NCBI GenBank assembly: GCA_903935335.1
Contig: CAIZRG010000017.1
Location: 99,984-163,983, forward strand
Length of the DNA: 64,000 nt
DNA from: Oligoflexia bacterium
Lineage (GTDB): Bacteria > Bdellovibrionota > UBA1018
Direction: 5' to 3'
The translations under genes and the position numbers were made by a program. Under the pieces are notes generated by a model that was not told the origin of the DNA, did no database searches, and was given only the letters and a program-made list of their open reading frames with translations. Shown in pieces: positions 37,569-46,455 of this stretch; positions within the stretch are counted from its first letter, which is position 1; each line of letters opens with the position of its first letter.

Positions 37569-38680
37569 TGAACTTCTCCATCCCCAAAAACCCCTTCTAG
37601 AGGAAAGGCTCCTTGACCCTCTTCATCTTCTAAAACCTCAGAAAATTTCCTACGAAGACGGACACTCCAATCTTTTTGTCTTTCCTTTGCAACTAAAACA
37701 TGAAGATTCGGACCTGCATCCAAGGTAACAATGGGCGGCTCCTCGCTACGAATCAGAGGAGAAAACCACTGCAAAGCCTCAATTGTCCCAGGAGCCCAGT
37801 AAGAGAAGGGATCCGAGCAAGTATGAAATAAACTGTGCATTTCCCACATTTCTGACCAACTGACTTGAGCCAGGGTCTTCACATCCTGAGTTCGAAGGGC
37901 TGAAATCATATTTTTCAAACGGTATTGAACCCGATCCACCCTAGACTCCCATAAAGGAGAAGTGCGAACTCGTAAGTGGGCCTCCGAAGATGAGACCTTC
38001 TTGGCCTCTGCTTGAATTAAAACCACAAAGTGAGCCATCGGAGGCATCGAGGAAAGAACGGCTCTCGCCTCTTCGCCCTCCCATATGACCCAAGGACCCT
38101 CAAAGGATCGGCAAGAGCTTCCTGATCCCTGTCGAGAAACCTGGGCTAAAGCTCGACGAAGAAGAAGATCCTCCCTCCAGGCTTTCCGAAAACAAGCAGA
38201 ATCCTGAGCTAAACTCTGAGCAAAAGCTAAAGTAATAGCTGCAAAACTCGAAGCACTCGAAGCAATTCCTGAACAAGCAGGGAAAGTATTGGCTGTTTTT
38301 AAAAGATACCGAGTCCCTAGGGGGCGTAGTGGAAGAGAAATTCCAAACTTTTTAAAAATCTCGGGGATCTCTCGTAAAGCCAGTCTGCAATACCTCAAAA
38401 CTTTTTGGACCTCTGGGTCTCCCAAGTCTGGAACAATTGCTCGAGAAGACAGGGCTTGAAAATTTGGATCGACTTCCAAAGTTTGAGGCTTTTCTGCAAT
38501 CCAATCAATCGAATCCAAATGACTCTCAGAAATAGAAAGTTCTGCGAAAGTGCAAAGTGAGTTTAAGGTTAAAGAAAGACTTGGATTTTCAGGTATATTC
38601 AGATTTGGGTTTTTTTTCCCCATATATTTGATTAAGGCAATATTGGAAGGTGCCCGAGCACAAACAACTAGGTTTCGCAC
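37565..38680 (-). CDS. mvaD: diphosphomevalonate decarboxylase
   Basis: This enzyme uses ATP to decarboxylate mevalonate diphosphate to isopentenyl diphosphate. The 371-residue product has CARAPSNIALIKYMGKKNPN (N-terminal), PSLSLTLNSLCTFAEL, the ATP loop ACSGIASSASSFAAI and, close by, SRQGSGSSCRSFEGPWVIW; VTLDAGPNLHVLV near the C-terminus is also typical and includes the Asp of the active site. It overlaps the phosphomevalonate kinase gene by 13 bases. Confidence 0.93.
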   Translation of the reverse strand: MRNLVVCARAPSNIALIKYMGKKNPNLNIPENPSLSLTLNSLCTFAELSISESHLDSIDWIAEKPQTLEVDPNFQALSSRAIVPDLGDPEVQKVLRYCRLALREIPEIFKKFGISLPLRPLGTRYLLKTANTFPACSGIASSASSFAAITLAFAQSLAQDSACFRKAWREDLLLRRALAQVSRQGSGSSCRSFEGPWVIWEGEEARAVLSSMPPMAHFVVLIQAEAKKVSSSEAHLRVRTSPLWESRVDRVQYRLKNMISALRTQDVKTLAQVSWSEMWEMHSLFHTCSDPFSYWAPGTIEALQWFSPLIRSEEPPIVTLDAGPNLHVLVAKERQKDWSVRLRRKFSEVLEDEEGQGAFPLEGVFGDGEVQ

Positions 38681-39636
38681 ATCACACCTGACTCTAAAGT
38701 CACTCCATTAGCTACCAGGGTGAGCCCTCTGCTTTGAGCCTCCTCAATCACCCTCTCTCTTGTAGATAAAAAATCTGCAGATCTGAGCAAAACAAGAACC
38801 GCATCTGACTGCAAAGCTCCAGCACCCTTCACTCCTAAAACTCCTGGCAATTGCCCAAGCATCTGTCGATCCTCCCAAGTCGACTGTACTTCTAAACCTT
38901 CTTGATGCAAAATATCTGCAAACTGAGACATGGCTTGTCCTAAAATCATTTCATCCCCTTTGCGAATTGCCTCCAGAGCCTTCTGAATCGTTTGAGCCAA
39001 AACAGATTTGAGTAAAGCAGATTTCAAAGTCAGCTTTGAATCCGTAAACTTTCTTCTGGCCAAAGCCTCCAAATGAGAATGAGTGGGAACTTTTCGCCCA
39101 GGCTGCCCAGTGGCTGAGAAAACTAAAAAAGAAAAACTTTTAAAAAATTCTCCTAAATCTTCAACAGATCCTCCAAAAACAGGGTCAAAAGCAATCACTC
39201 CTCCCTGCCACTGGGCAACTAAGTCTCCTCCACTGGGAACCAGTGGTTCATCTTTCATCAACTCTTGATAGAGTTTTAGAACTGCCTTCCAGCTCAGATC
39301 TAAGCCTTCTGAGCGTTGAGCACTCTGCTGATAAACCATTGCAAACTGAGCCGTAGAAGCCCCAAAACCTCCTTGACTTTGATAGGGGTCATAAAATTGA
39401 CCTGTCACAGCAGGAAAACATCTTTCTCGCATCCAATCACTCAAGCGAGACACTGGAGAACCCTGAGTCCAAGAGTCTAAAACCATCTCCCCCTGGATTT
39501 CTGAAACGATTTTAAACCGAGGAGAAAAAGTAAAAATAACCGCGGGTAAGCCTAAAAGAACAGCATACTCCCCAATCAAAAAAGCCTTACTTGGAACACT
39601 TATTGTACAGGAACTTAAGGTTTTCATCTTTTGCAA
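38668..39636 (-). CDS. phosphomevalonate kinase-like GHMP kinase
   Basis: The 322-residue product starts with SVPSKAFLIGEYAVLLGLPA, a GHMP motif 1, has a shortened ATP loop QGGFGASTAQFA (residues about 90-101), GGDLVAQWQGGVIAF in the place of the substrate segment, and a C-terminal GVKGAGALQSDAVLVLL. In this operon it fills the phosphomevalonate kinase step, which is otherwise missing. The standard GLGSSA is replaced by GFGAST, as in some bacterial phosphomevalonate kinases. The specific substrate is inferred from context. Confidence 0.8.
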   Translation of the reverse strand: MQKMKTLSSCTISVPSKAFLIGEYAVLLGLPAVIFTFSPRFKIVSEIQGEMVLDSWTQGSPVSRLSDWMRERCFPAVTGQFYDPYQSQGGFGASTAQFAMVYQQSAQRSEGLDLSWKAVLKLYQELMKDEPLVPSGGDLVAQWQGGVIAFDPVFGGSVEDLGEFFKSFSFLVFSATGQPGRKVPTHSHLEALARRKFTDSKLTLKSALLKSVLAQTIQKALEAIRKGDEMILGQAMSQFADILHQEGLEVQSTWEDRQMLGQLPGVLGVKGAGALQSDAVLVLLRSADFLSTRERVIEEAQSRGLTLVANGVTLESGVMCET

Positions 39637-39640
39637 ATGA

Positions 39641-40939
39641 TTAGTGTATTTTCACTGTTTGATCTAATTCCCTGATAGAATCTAAAATTTCACGAGCTCG
39701 ACTTAAATTAATCGACTTCTCAACCAATAAAATTTGAGCCAAGCGATCCCTCACTGCAGCAATTTCGTGAACTGCAGCTCCTGCTGCAATCGCAAGATTC
39801 GCTGCATGAAGTTGCATATGTCCCTTGACAATCCCGACAGTCGTTAAGGCTTTGAGTGCACCTAAATTTTGAACTAAACCTACGGCAGCACAAATTCTTG
39901 CTAAATCCTCAGCACGACTCACCTTCAAAATCTTCAGGGCAACACGAGCCGTTGGATGAATCCGAGTCACACCCCCAGCAATTCCTACAGCTAAAGGGAC
40001 CTCAATCTTTCCTACCAAATCGGATCCCTCCATCCTCCAATGGGTGACAGGCTGGTACTTCCCACTTCTTGCAGCATACGCATGAATTCCTGCCTCAACT
40101 GCTCTCCAGTCATTTCCAGTCGCAATCAAGATCGGATCAATCCCGTTTAAAACTCCTTTATTATGAGTAGCAGCGCGATAAACATCTGCCTGAGCAAAAA
40201 GAGTCGCCTCCTCAATTCCAAGTCCTAAGTTTTTTTCTACTCCTCGAATGACCACCTCAGCTGCCACAAGCTTGGTGTCCACTAAGTTTGATAAAATACA
40301 AAGCCCTACCCGCTCACCCGTCAACTCCTCAACTCGTGGCTTTAAAGCTTCACAGACCTGGTTAATTAAATTGGCACCCATCGCATCACACGGATCACAC
40401 AAGATATGCAATACTAACATCGCTCCGTCCTCACCAGGACGAGCTATTTCACGAACTACTAAATCCCTCACTCCCCCTCCACGGTTCACTAATCCTGGAA
40501 TGCAAGCATTGGCTAACCCTATCAGCAAGTCCTGATTAGCCTGTAAAATCTGTCTGGATCGCACCACATCTTTTAGATGAGGGATCTGAACTTGGCCAAT
40601 AATTAAATTACCTTTAGAATAAGTTCGAATTGTTCCGTCTCGTTTAATCCACTTAGCAGTAGCACTGGCTGCAGCAATAATGGATGTCTCCTCAACCGCC
40701 ATGGGAATCAATATCTCTTTTCCATCCATCGAAAAATGAGTGATCACTCCCATGGGGATGGGAAAATAACCAATCGTATTTTCAATTAAATGGTCGGTCA
40801 CTTCAGGGGGTAGCTGAGTTTCACCTGATAAAACTTGAAGATCTTCATTGGATAGATCACAAAGTTGTTTGAGCCTCTGAAGTCTTTCTTTTTGTGAAAG
40901 ACGATGAAATCCTTCTACTAAATTGGGTTCAATCGCCAT
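39641..40939 (-). CDS. mvaA: hydroxymethylglutaryl-CoA reductase, class II
   Basis: This enzyme reduces HMG-CoA to mevalonate, the committed step. The 432-residue length and sequence match class II: ENTIGYFPIPMGVITHFSMD (residues about 53-72), the catalytic VEETSIIAAASATAKW, the LCDPCDAMGANLINQVCE substrate/cofactor segment, and ATHNKGVLNGIDPILIATGND with the catalytic Lys. GGVTRIHPTARVALKIL lies in the C-terminal half, and a His in the tail. It overlaps fni by 22 bases. Confidence 0.96.
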   Translation of the reverse strand: MAIEPNLVEGFHRLSQKERLQRLKQLCDLSNEDLQVLSGETQLPPEVTDHLIENTIGYFPIPMGVITHFSMDGKEILIPMAVEETSIIAAASATAKWIKRDGTIRTYSKGNLIIGQVQIPHLKDVVRSRQILQANQDLLIGLANACIPGLVNRGGGVRDLVVREIARPGEDGAMLVLHILCDPCDAMGANLINQVCEALKPRVEELTGERVGLCILSNLVDTKLVAAEVVIRGVEKNLGLGIEEATLFAQADVYRAATHNKGVLNGIDPILIATGNDWRAVEAGIHAYAARSGKYQPVTHWRMEGSDLVGKIEVPLAVGIAGGVTRIHPTARVALKILKVSRAEDLARICAAVGLVQNLGALKALTTVGIVKGHMQLHAANLAIAAGAAVHEIAAVRDRLAQILLVEKSINLSRAREILDSIRELDQTVKIH

Positions 40940-41964
40940 TTCTCTTCCTTTTTTCGTAATTGATCACAGCTTTTAGAGCCCGTGCAAAAAAGTGCTATCT
41001 TCAGTTCAAATTCTTGAGTTTTCATCCAAAAGTTGAGTTTTTCAGGGCCCTGCAGGGCAGCCTCTAAAGCAGGCTGTGCATACCCAACCCGATTTGCACC
41101 TAAAGCAATGAGTTTTGCTGCATCCAAACCCGATCTTACTCCTCCAGAAGCCCAAATCTCTGTAGAAGGAAGCGCCTGTACAGCCTCGCTCATACATTGG
41201 GCAGTGGACTCACCCCAGTTTGCAAAAGTCTGAGATGCCTGAGATTGAACCGTGTCCTGAGCTGCTCGAGCCCCTTCAATTCTCCCCCAGTGAGTTCCTC
41301 CTAATCCACTTAAATCAATCGCTGCAAGCCCAACTGAGCGAAGTCTTTCAAGTGTCCTTCTTGAAAAACCGCATCCTGTTTCCTTAAGAACAACCGGTTT
41401 TTTAAATGCTTCACAAAGACTCACCACAGCTTGAAAGCCTCCTCGAAACTGTGGAGTCCCCTCAGGCTGCAAAGCTTCTTGGAGAGCATTCAAATGGATC
41501 GCCAGTGCTTTTGCACCGATGGCTTCAAACCAGGCTTCAAGTTGGTCCAAAGGGGTTCGGATCAATTGACTCAATCCAAGATTGGCAAAAAAAATCAGCT
41601 TTGGAAACTGATCTTTAAATTGGCACCACTGATTTCGAAGAGCACTTTCTGAGCTTTCTAACTCTCGCCTTTGAGACCCAATCCCCAAAGCCCAACCCCT
41701 CTCCTGGCAAACACGTGCTAAAGTCTGATTGATCTCCAGTGCAGCAGAATGCCCTGCCGTCATTCCTGCAATGAAAAATGGGGTACTGATTTTTTGACCT
41801 AAACAAGTTGAATTCAAATCAATTTCATCAAAATCAAGATCAGGTAAAGCTTCGTGAATCAGATGGACCGCCTCTAAACCACTTTGACCTAAAGCCTGAT
41901 GAGCCATGTTCAACGAGTGCTGAATATGTGCACGCTTGCGAGCCTCAAATTGTGCTATATTCAT
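40918..41964 (-). CDS. fni: type 2 isopentenyl-diphosphate isomerase
   Basis: FMN-dependent isomerase that interconverts IPP and DMAPP, the last step for making both C5 units. The 348-residue product has the N-terminal RKRAHIQHSLNMAHQ, then DLNSTCLGQKISTPFFIAGMTAG (FMN contact) and IGSQRRELE, LAIHLNALQEALQPEGTPQF, the flavin-binding LKETGCGFS, GLGGTHWGRIE and ASGGVRSGLDAAKLIALGAN. It heads the operon and is divergent from lptC with about 50 bases between the likely starts. The N-terminal boundary is clear. Confidence 0.95.
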   Translation of the reverse strand: MNIAQFEARKRAHIQHSLNMAHQALGQSGLEAVHLIHEALPDLDFDEIDLNSTCLGQKISTPFFIAGMTAGHSAALEINQTLARVCQERGWALGIGSQRRELESSESALRNQWCQFKDQFPKLIFFANLGLSQLIRTPLDQLEAWFEAIGAKALAIHLNALQEALQPEGTPQFRGGFQAVVSLCEAFKKPVVLKETGCGFSRRTLERLRSVGLAAIDLSGLGGTHWGRIEGARAAQDTVQSQASQTFANWGESTAQCMSEAVQALPSTEIWASGGVRSGLDAAKLIALGANRVGYAQPALEAALQGPEKLNFWMKTQEFELKIALFCTGSKSCDQLRKKEEKWRLNPI

Positions 41965-42020
41965 AGTTGCTCAGCATCCTACCCTATTTTTCAGAGGAAA
42001 TAACTGTTAAATTGATTCTA

Positions 42021-43124
42021 ATGCGTTTCAAAAAAAAATGGGGCCGACGGTTCTTACTCACTGCAGTAGGTAGCATAGTAGCAGCACAAATCATTGCATT
42101 ATCCCCTTCTCCCCTCGAAGAAACAACAACACTCTCTCGTGCTCTTGAAGCCAATAGTTTTATCCAAGATTCCTCTCCCACACTTGCACCAGGAATTCCT
42201 ACACAAAGAATAGCTGAATACTCGATTGAAAAATTTCATTATGTTTCTATCCAAAATGGAATAAAACAATGGAGAATTGAAGCAGATACAGCTTTTCTTT
42301 ATCATCCAGAGCACTTAGTGCACGGTCGCACGATTAAAGCCTATCTTTATGATTCTGAAAATAAAATAACAACCGTCACTGGAGATGAAGCAAAATATTT
42401 TATGCATGAAAAAGACTTGGAGATCTATGGAAATATTAGGACTTATTTTCCAGACGGATTTGAAATCGACAGTGATTACCTCCATTACCGACCCAAGGAT
42501 CAACTCATTGAAATCCCGACCTCTTATCTCACAACAGGTTTTGGAGATGAAAAAGCCTCCCAGATCCTCCGATTCAAAAGCAATGGCTTGAAATATTGGA
42601 TGGGTCCATCAGAAATTGAACTCTTAGCAAAAGTCACTGTCACTTTTGAGAGGCAATCGCTAGAAATCATAGCTCAACCCCTTCAAAAAACTAAGCTCAA
42701 AGACATCACTCAAATTACATCAGATCGCTGTCTCATCCATCGGAATGAAAGCTTAGCTCAATTTTCAATGAACAACGAACAACCGAGTGCCTCAGGATTT
42801 GTTCACATGACTCAGCCCACTCTTTTTGCCAAGTCCCGAAGAGCAACCTTAAACTATGGAGATCACTCGCAGGTCCTCCACTATCTCAGCGCAGAAGAAG
42901 ACGTACTGATTGAAGAAATAGATCAAAAATCTCAGTCTTCACGGTATGCCACAGGAGGTCGTGCTAAATTTGATGAGCGTAATCAGCTCATTGTTTTGAC
43001 TGAGTTTCCACAAGTTTATAGTGATGAAGATACAGCTACGGGTAGCTTAATTTTACTTCATCGGGATACGGGAATCGTTGAAATTGAACATAGCAATGCC
43101 TTTAGTGAAGGAATAAAAAATTGA
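42021..43124 (+). CDS. LPS export protein, LptC domain joined to LptA-like domain
   Basis: The product begins with a basic N-terminus and one membrane segment (RFKKKWGRRFLLTAVGSIVA), then an LptC-type periplasmic domain (IEKFHYVSIQNGIKQWRIEAD, TVTGDEAKYFMHEKDLEIYG, DGFEIDSDYLHYRPKDQLIE; residues about 55-180). A second stretch (about 190-367) resembles the LptA/OstA fold (FRSNGLKYWMGPSE-like, LEIIAQP, ATLNYGDHSQVLHYLSAEEDV). A fused LptC-LptA would bridge inner-membrane LptFG/B to outer LptD. I use the ATG at 42021; in-frame TTG codons at 42012 and 41967 are alternatives. It is followed by lptB 16 bases later. Confidence 0.85.
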   Translation: MRFKKKWGRRFLLTAVGSIVAAQIIALSPSPLEETTTLSRALEANSFIQDSSPTLAPGIPTQRIAEYSIEKFHYVSIQNGIKQWRIEADTAFLYHPEHLVHGRTIKAYLYDSENKITTVTGDEAKYFMHEKDLEIYGNIRTYFPDGFEIDSDYLHYRPKDQLIEIPTSYLTTGFGDEKASQILRFKSNGLKYWMGPSEIELLAKVTVTFERQSLEIIAQPLQKTKLKDITQITSDRCLIHRNESLAQFSMNNEQPSASGFVHMTQPTLFAKSRRATLNYGDHSQVLHYLSAEEDVLIEEIDQKSQSSRYATGGRAKFDERNQLIVLTEFPQVYSDEDTATGSLILLHRDTGIVEIEHSNAFSEGIKN

Positions 43125-43140
43125 ATTTGAAGGGAATCTC

Positions 43141-43884
43141 ATGGATTTTGGAAAAAACAAAAATCGAATTTTAAAAGCAGAAAATCTAGTTAAAATTTAC
43201 GGTGGAAAACGAGTGGTGAACGGGGCTTCTTTTGAAGTTCAGACTGGACAAGTCGTGGGTCTTTTGGGCCCAAACGGAGCAGGAAAAACAACTTCTTTTT
43301 ATATGGTGGTAGGACTCATCCGTCCTGATGCAGGCCATGTTCTTGATCAGGACACCGACATTACCCACTGGCCAATGCATCGCCGAGCCAAGCAAGGGAT
43401 TGCCTACCTTCCTCAAGAAGCCTCTGTTTTTCGCCGTATGACAGCTGAAGAGAATATTCTCAGTGTCCTTGAAACACTCCCCCTCAGTGACTCTGAAAGA
43501 CAAGACCGTCTCCACCATTTGCTGGACGAATTCAATATCAATCCCATTGCCAAACAAAAAACTTTTACTCTCTCTGGAGGAGAAAGACGCCGAGTCGAAG
43601 TAGCTCGGGCCCTTGCTTTAAACCCTGTTTTCCTTTTATTGGATGAGCCTTTTGCAGGGATTGACCCCATTGCTGTCAAAGATATCCAACGGATGATCCA
43701 AATCCTTAAAAAAAGAAATATTGGAATTCTGATCACAGACCATAACGTCCGAGAAACATTAGAAATTTGTGATTTGGGTTATTTACTGAGTGATGGTAAG
43801 ATTATAGAGAAAGGATCTCCACAGGATATTGCCCAAAGCCGAAAGGCTCGGGAAACTTATTTGGGAGATGATTTTCATTTCTAA
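43141..43884 (+). CDS. lptB: LPS export ABC transporter ATP-binding protein
   Basis: LptB is the ATPase that powers extraction of LPS from the inner membrane. The 247-residue product has Walker A GLLGPNGAGKTTSF, the Q-loop region AYLPQEASVFRRMTAEENI typical of LptB, the signature LSGGERRRVEVARAL, Walker B LLLDEPFAGID and the switch His in ILITDHNVRETLEICD. Context between the LptC/A gene and rpoN is the usual one. The start has a GGGAATCTC spacer. Confidence 0.98.
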   Translation: MDFGKNKNRILKAENLVKIYGGKRVVNGASFEVQTGQVVGLLGPNGAGKTTSFYMVVGLIRPDAGHVLDQDTDITHWPMHRRAKQGIAYLPQEASVFRRMTAEENILSVLETLPLSDSERQDRLHHLLDEFNINPIAKQKTFTLSGGERRRVEVARALALNPVFLLLDEPFAGIDPIAVKDIQRMIQILKKRNIGILITDHNVRETLEICDLGYLLSDGKIIEKGSPQDIAQSRKARETYLGDDFHF

Positions 43885-43923
43885 TTAAAAGTCAAGAGAA
43901 AGTCAGAAGGTAAGAATTCCGTC

Positions 43924-45408
43924 ATGGCGCTAGAGATCAAACAGAGTCTAAAACTAAGCCAGCAGCTCGTGATGACTCCTCAGCTTCAGCAAGCTATCAA
44001 ATTGCTGCAACTGAATCGAATCGAGCTCCAAGAGCTGGTCACGCAAGAAATGATGGAAAACCCCATATTGGAAGAACTGGCAGATGCACCGGAGGAAGAA
44101 AGCTCGGTATCCAATACGGGAGGTGAAACTTCTGACCCTGAAGCCGAGCAGCGTCGGGATGAAGAGTCTTTCACGAAATCCAAAACTGAAGAAGAACAGA
44201 TTGTTTCAAGTAAAGATGACTTTAACTGGGAATCTTATGTAGAAGAATTTAATTCTTCTACCAGCTCCTCTCCTTCGATGAAGGAAATCAATGACGAGCT
44301 GCCCAGCTTTGAAAACGCACTGACAAAAACAACTTCTCTCGAAGAACACTTAACTTGGCAACTCTCGATGGTCACTTTAACAGAACCCGAGAAAAAACTG
44401 GGTAAGCTCATTATTGGAAATCTTTCAGAAGATGGTTATTTAAATTCTAACCTCGAGGACTTAGCCAAAGAAACTTCTTTAGAGTTAGAAGATGCTGAAG
44501 AAGTTTTAAAAATCATTCAAAATTTTGACCCATTAGGAGTGGGTTCACGCAATTTGAAAGAATGCCTCATGATTCAAGCCAAATTTATGGATCCTAGGCA
44601 CCCTCTCGTTGAACGAATCATTGAGCATCATCTCAGTGATTTGGAACGCAAAAACTACTCAGCTGCTTCAAAAGCTTTGGGGATTCCTGTTGAAAAAGTG
44701 ATTGAAGCGACCCGCCTCATCCTTGAGTTTGAACCCAAACCTGGTAGACTCTTTCACTCGATTGAAACCCACTATATCACCCCTGATATTTACGTTTATA
44801 AGGTTGCAGACGAATTTATGATTGTCCTGAATGAGGACGGAATGCCTCGCCTCCGAATTTCCCCTTATTATAAAAATATTTTATCTTCCGCTCAAAAAGA
44901 CCAAAACAAAAACACTAAAGAATATGTTCAAGAAAAACTGAGATCTGCGGTTTGGCTGATCAGATCAATCCATAATCGACAAAAGACTATTTATAAGGTC
45001 ACAGAAGCCATTGTTCGAAGGCAACGCGATTTTTTTCAAAAAGGCGTCCAACAGCTTAAACCCATGATTCTTAAGGATGTTGCTCATGATATCGGAATGC
45101 ATGAATCAACGATTTCTCGGGTAACGACGAATAAATTTGTCCATACCCCCGTGGGTATTTTTGAACTTAAATATTTTTTTAATTCAAGTATTCACGCTGC
45201 TGATGGAGGCAACTCTTTAGCAAGCGAAGCCGTCAAAGAAAAAATCAAGCAAATGATTCAAAAAGAAGACTCAAAAAATCCACTTTCAGATCAAAAAATT
45301 GTTGAACTTCTCAGGTCCAGTAATATTGATATTGCACGTCGGACTGTTGCAAAATATCGGGATATGTTAGGGATATTATCATCAGGAAAAAGGAAAAAAA
45401 TGTTCTAA
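43924..45408 (+). CDS. rpoN: RNA polymerase sigma-54 factor
   Basis: RpoN directs RNA polymerase to -24/-12 promoters and needs AAA+ activators. The 494-residue product has the Gln-rich activator-interaction region (LKLSQQLVMTPQLQQAIKLLQ, then ENPILEE), an acidic linker, the core-binding domain (GNLSEDGYLNSN, NFDPLGVGSRNLKECL), the DNA-binding HTH (LKDVAHDIGMHESTISRVTTN) and the RpoN box ARRTVAKYRD near the end. All domains are present. It follows lptB by 39 bases and precedes hpf. Confidence 0.99.
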   Translation: MALEIKQSLKLSQQLVMTPQLQQAIKLLQLNRIELQELVTQEMMENPILEELADAPEEESSVSNTGGETSDPEAEQRRDEESFTKSKTEEEQIVSSKDDFNWESYVEEFNSSTSSSPSMKEINDELPSFENALTKTTSLEEHLTWQLSMVTLTEPEKKLGKLIIGNLSEDGYLNSNLEDLAKETSLELEDAEEVLKIIQNFDPLGVGSRNLKECLMIQAKFMDPRHPLVERIIEHHLSDLERKNYSAASKALGIPVEKVIEATRLILEFEPKPGRLFHSIETHYITPDIYVYKVADEFMIVLNEDGMPRLRISPYYKNILSSAQKDQNKNTKEYVQEKLRSAVWLIRSIHNRQKTIYKVTEAIVRRQRDFFQKGVQQLKPMILKDVAHDIGMHESTISRVTTNKFVHTPVGIFELKYFFNSSIHAADGGNSLASEAVKEKIKQMIQKEDSKNPLSDQKIVELLRSSNIDIARRTVAKYRDMLGILSSGKRKKMF

Positions 45409-45430
45409 AACATCCTGAGGAGGGTCATTT

Positions 45431-45772
45431 ATGCATCTCAATGTGAGTTTCAAACATATCGATACCAGTGAGACTTTAAAGGAATTCATTCACGAAAAAT
45501 CAGCTACACTGAGTAAATATTTTGAAGGAAAAATCTCGGTCAATTGGAATTTAACGATTGAGAAACTCAATAAAATTGCCCACTGTCATCTCGTTGGAAA
45601 CAATATGGATTTTTTTGGAGAAGCTTCAACCGAGGATTTTAAAGCTTCGATTGATTCCGCCCTTGAAAAAATCGAAAAGCAGATCCGTAAACATAAGGAG
45701 ATCGTAAAAGATCACCTCCATCGAAACGGACATCGTGCCTCTCACCCAGAGCGCACACCTCAAACAGACTAA
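45431..45772 (+). CDS. hpf: ribosome hibernation-promoting factor, short form
   Basis: HPF binds idle ribosomes and promotes 100S dimers or inactive 70S. The 113-residue product has the family core MHLNVSFKHIDTSETLKEFI, KISVNWNLTIEKLNKIAHCH and EDFKASIDSALEKIEKQIRKHKE. It lacks the long C-terminal domain of long HPF, so it is the short type. It follows rpoN by 22 bases, as in many proteobacteria. AGGAGGGTC stands before the ATG. Confidence 0.95.
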   Translation: MHLNVSFKHIDTSETLKEFIHEKSATLSKYFEGKISVNWNLTIEKLNKIAHCHLVGNNMDFFGEASTEDFKASIDSALEKIEKQIRKHKEIVKDHLHRNGHRASHPERTPQTD

Positions 45773-45837
45773 GATTCCTCTCATCAGGGGAGGGTTGAGT
45801 GAAATTTTAGCTTTTGCACTCAGAGGAGTTTTCATCC

Positions 45838-46455
45838 ATGAGCAAAAATTTATTATTGACACTCAAAATTCTTACACTGACTACCGGAATGAGTTTTTAC
45901 CCTATCCTTCAGTGCATGGCTCAAGAGAAGAAATGGGAAATTGGCCCACTCTTGGGCCTCAGCCAAGACTTGGTAGAGGATGATTCAGAAGGATTTGGAA
46001 TCTCCCCTACCTTGGGTTTCACAGCAAACTTCAAATGGGGCTCCCATTTGAGAGTGGGAACAGCAGTCCTTTATACAAGTTTTAATCATACACAAATTGA
46101 GTTAAAAGACCTCAAGGAAGATCAATATCAAATTTTAGCCAATGCTCAATACCATCTCACCGAAGGACTCCCAGGCTTGTGGGCAGGAGCCAGAGCAGGA
46201 CTAGGGATTTATCAGCTGGAAACTAACAATGGGGTTGCTCTGAACCAGACTCAAACATGGATCAGTCGGCAAGCGTTCACCTGGGGTCCTTGCTTAGGCT
46301 ATGATCTCAGTCTGACCCATCAGGTTTCTCTGGGGATTGACTTAAGCTACCTCATCTCCCGATATCCCAGCAAAACGGTGTTCTCTAATCAAACCCTTCC
46401 CGAGATCACCCTGAAAAGCTTGAATGCTTTAGTAGCGTTGAAGCTTAGTTTTTAG
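45838..46455 (+). CDS. outer-membrane beta-barrel protein
   Basis: Start at 45838 (MSKNLLLTLKILTLTTGMSF) because AGAGGAG stands nine bases before it. The 205-residue product has a signal peptide ending near QCMA and then strands with many Gly and aromatic residues (LGFTANFKWGSHLRVGTAVLYTS, GLWAGARAGLGIYQL, CLGYDLSLTHQVSLGIDLSY), ending in a C-terminal Phe. It resembles small OmpW/OmpX-like barrels in layout only. It is convergent with the gene at 46452, their stops overlapping. No substrate is suggested. Confidence 0.72.
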   Translation: MSKNLLLTLKILTLTTGMSFYPILQCMAQEKKWEIGPLLGLSQDLVEDDSEGFGISPTLGFTANFKWGSHLRVGTAVLYTSFNHTQIELKDLKEDQYQILANAQYHLTEGLPGLWAGARAGLGIYQLETNNGVALNQTQTWISRQAFTWGPCLGYDLSLTHQVSLGIDLSYLISRYPSKTVFSNQTLPEITLKSLNALVALKLSF

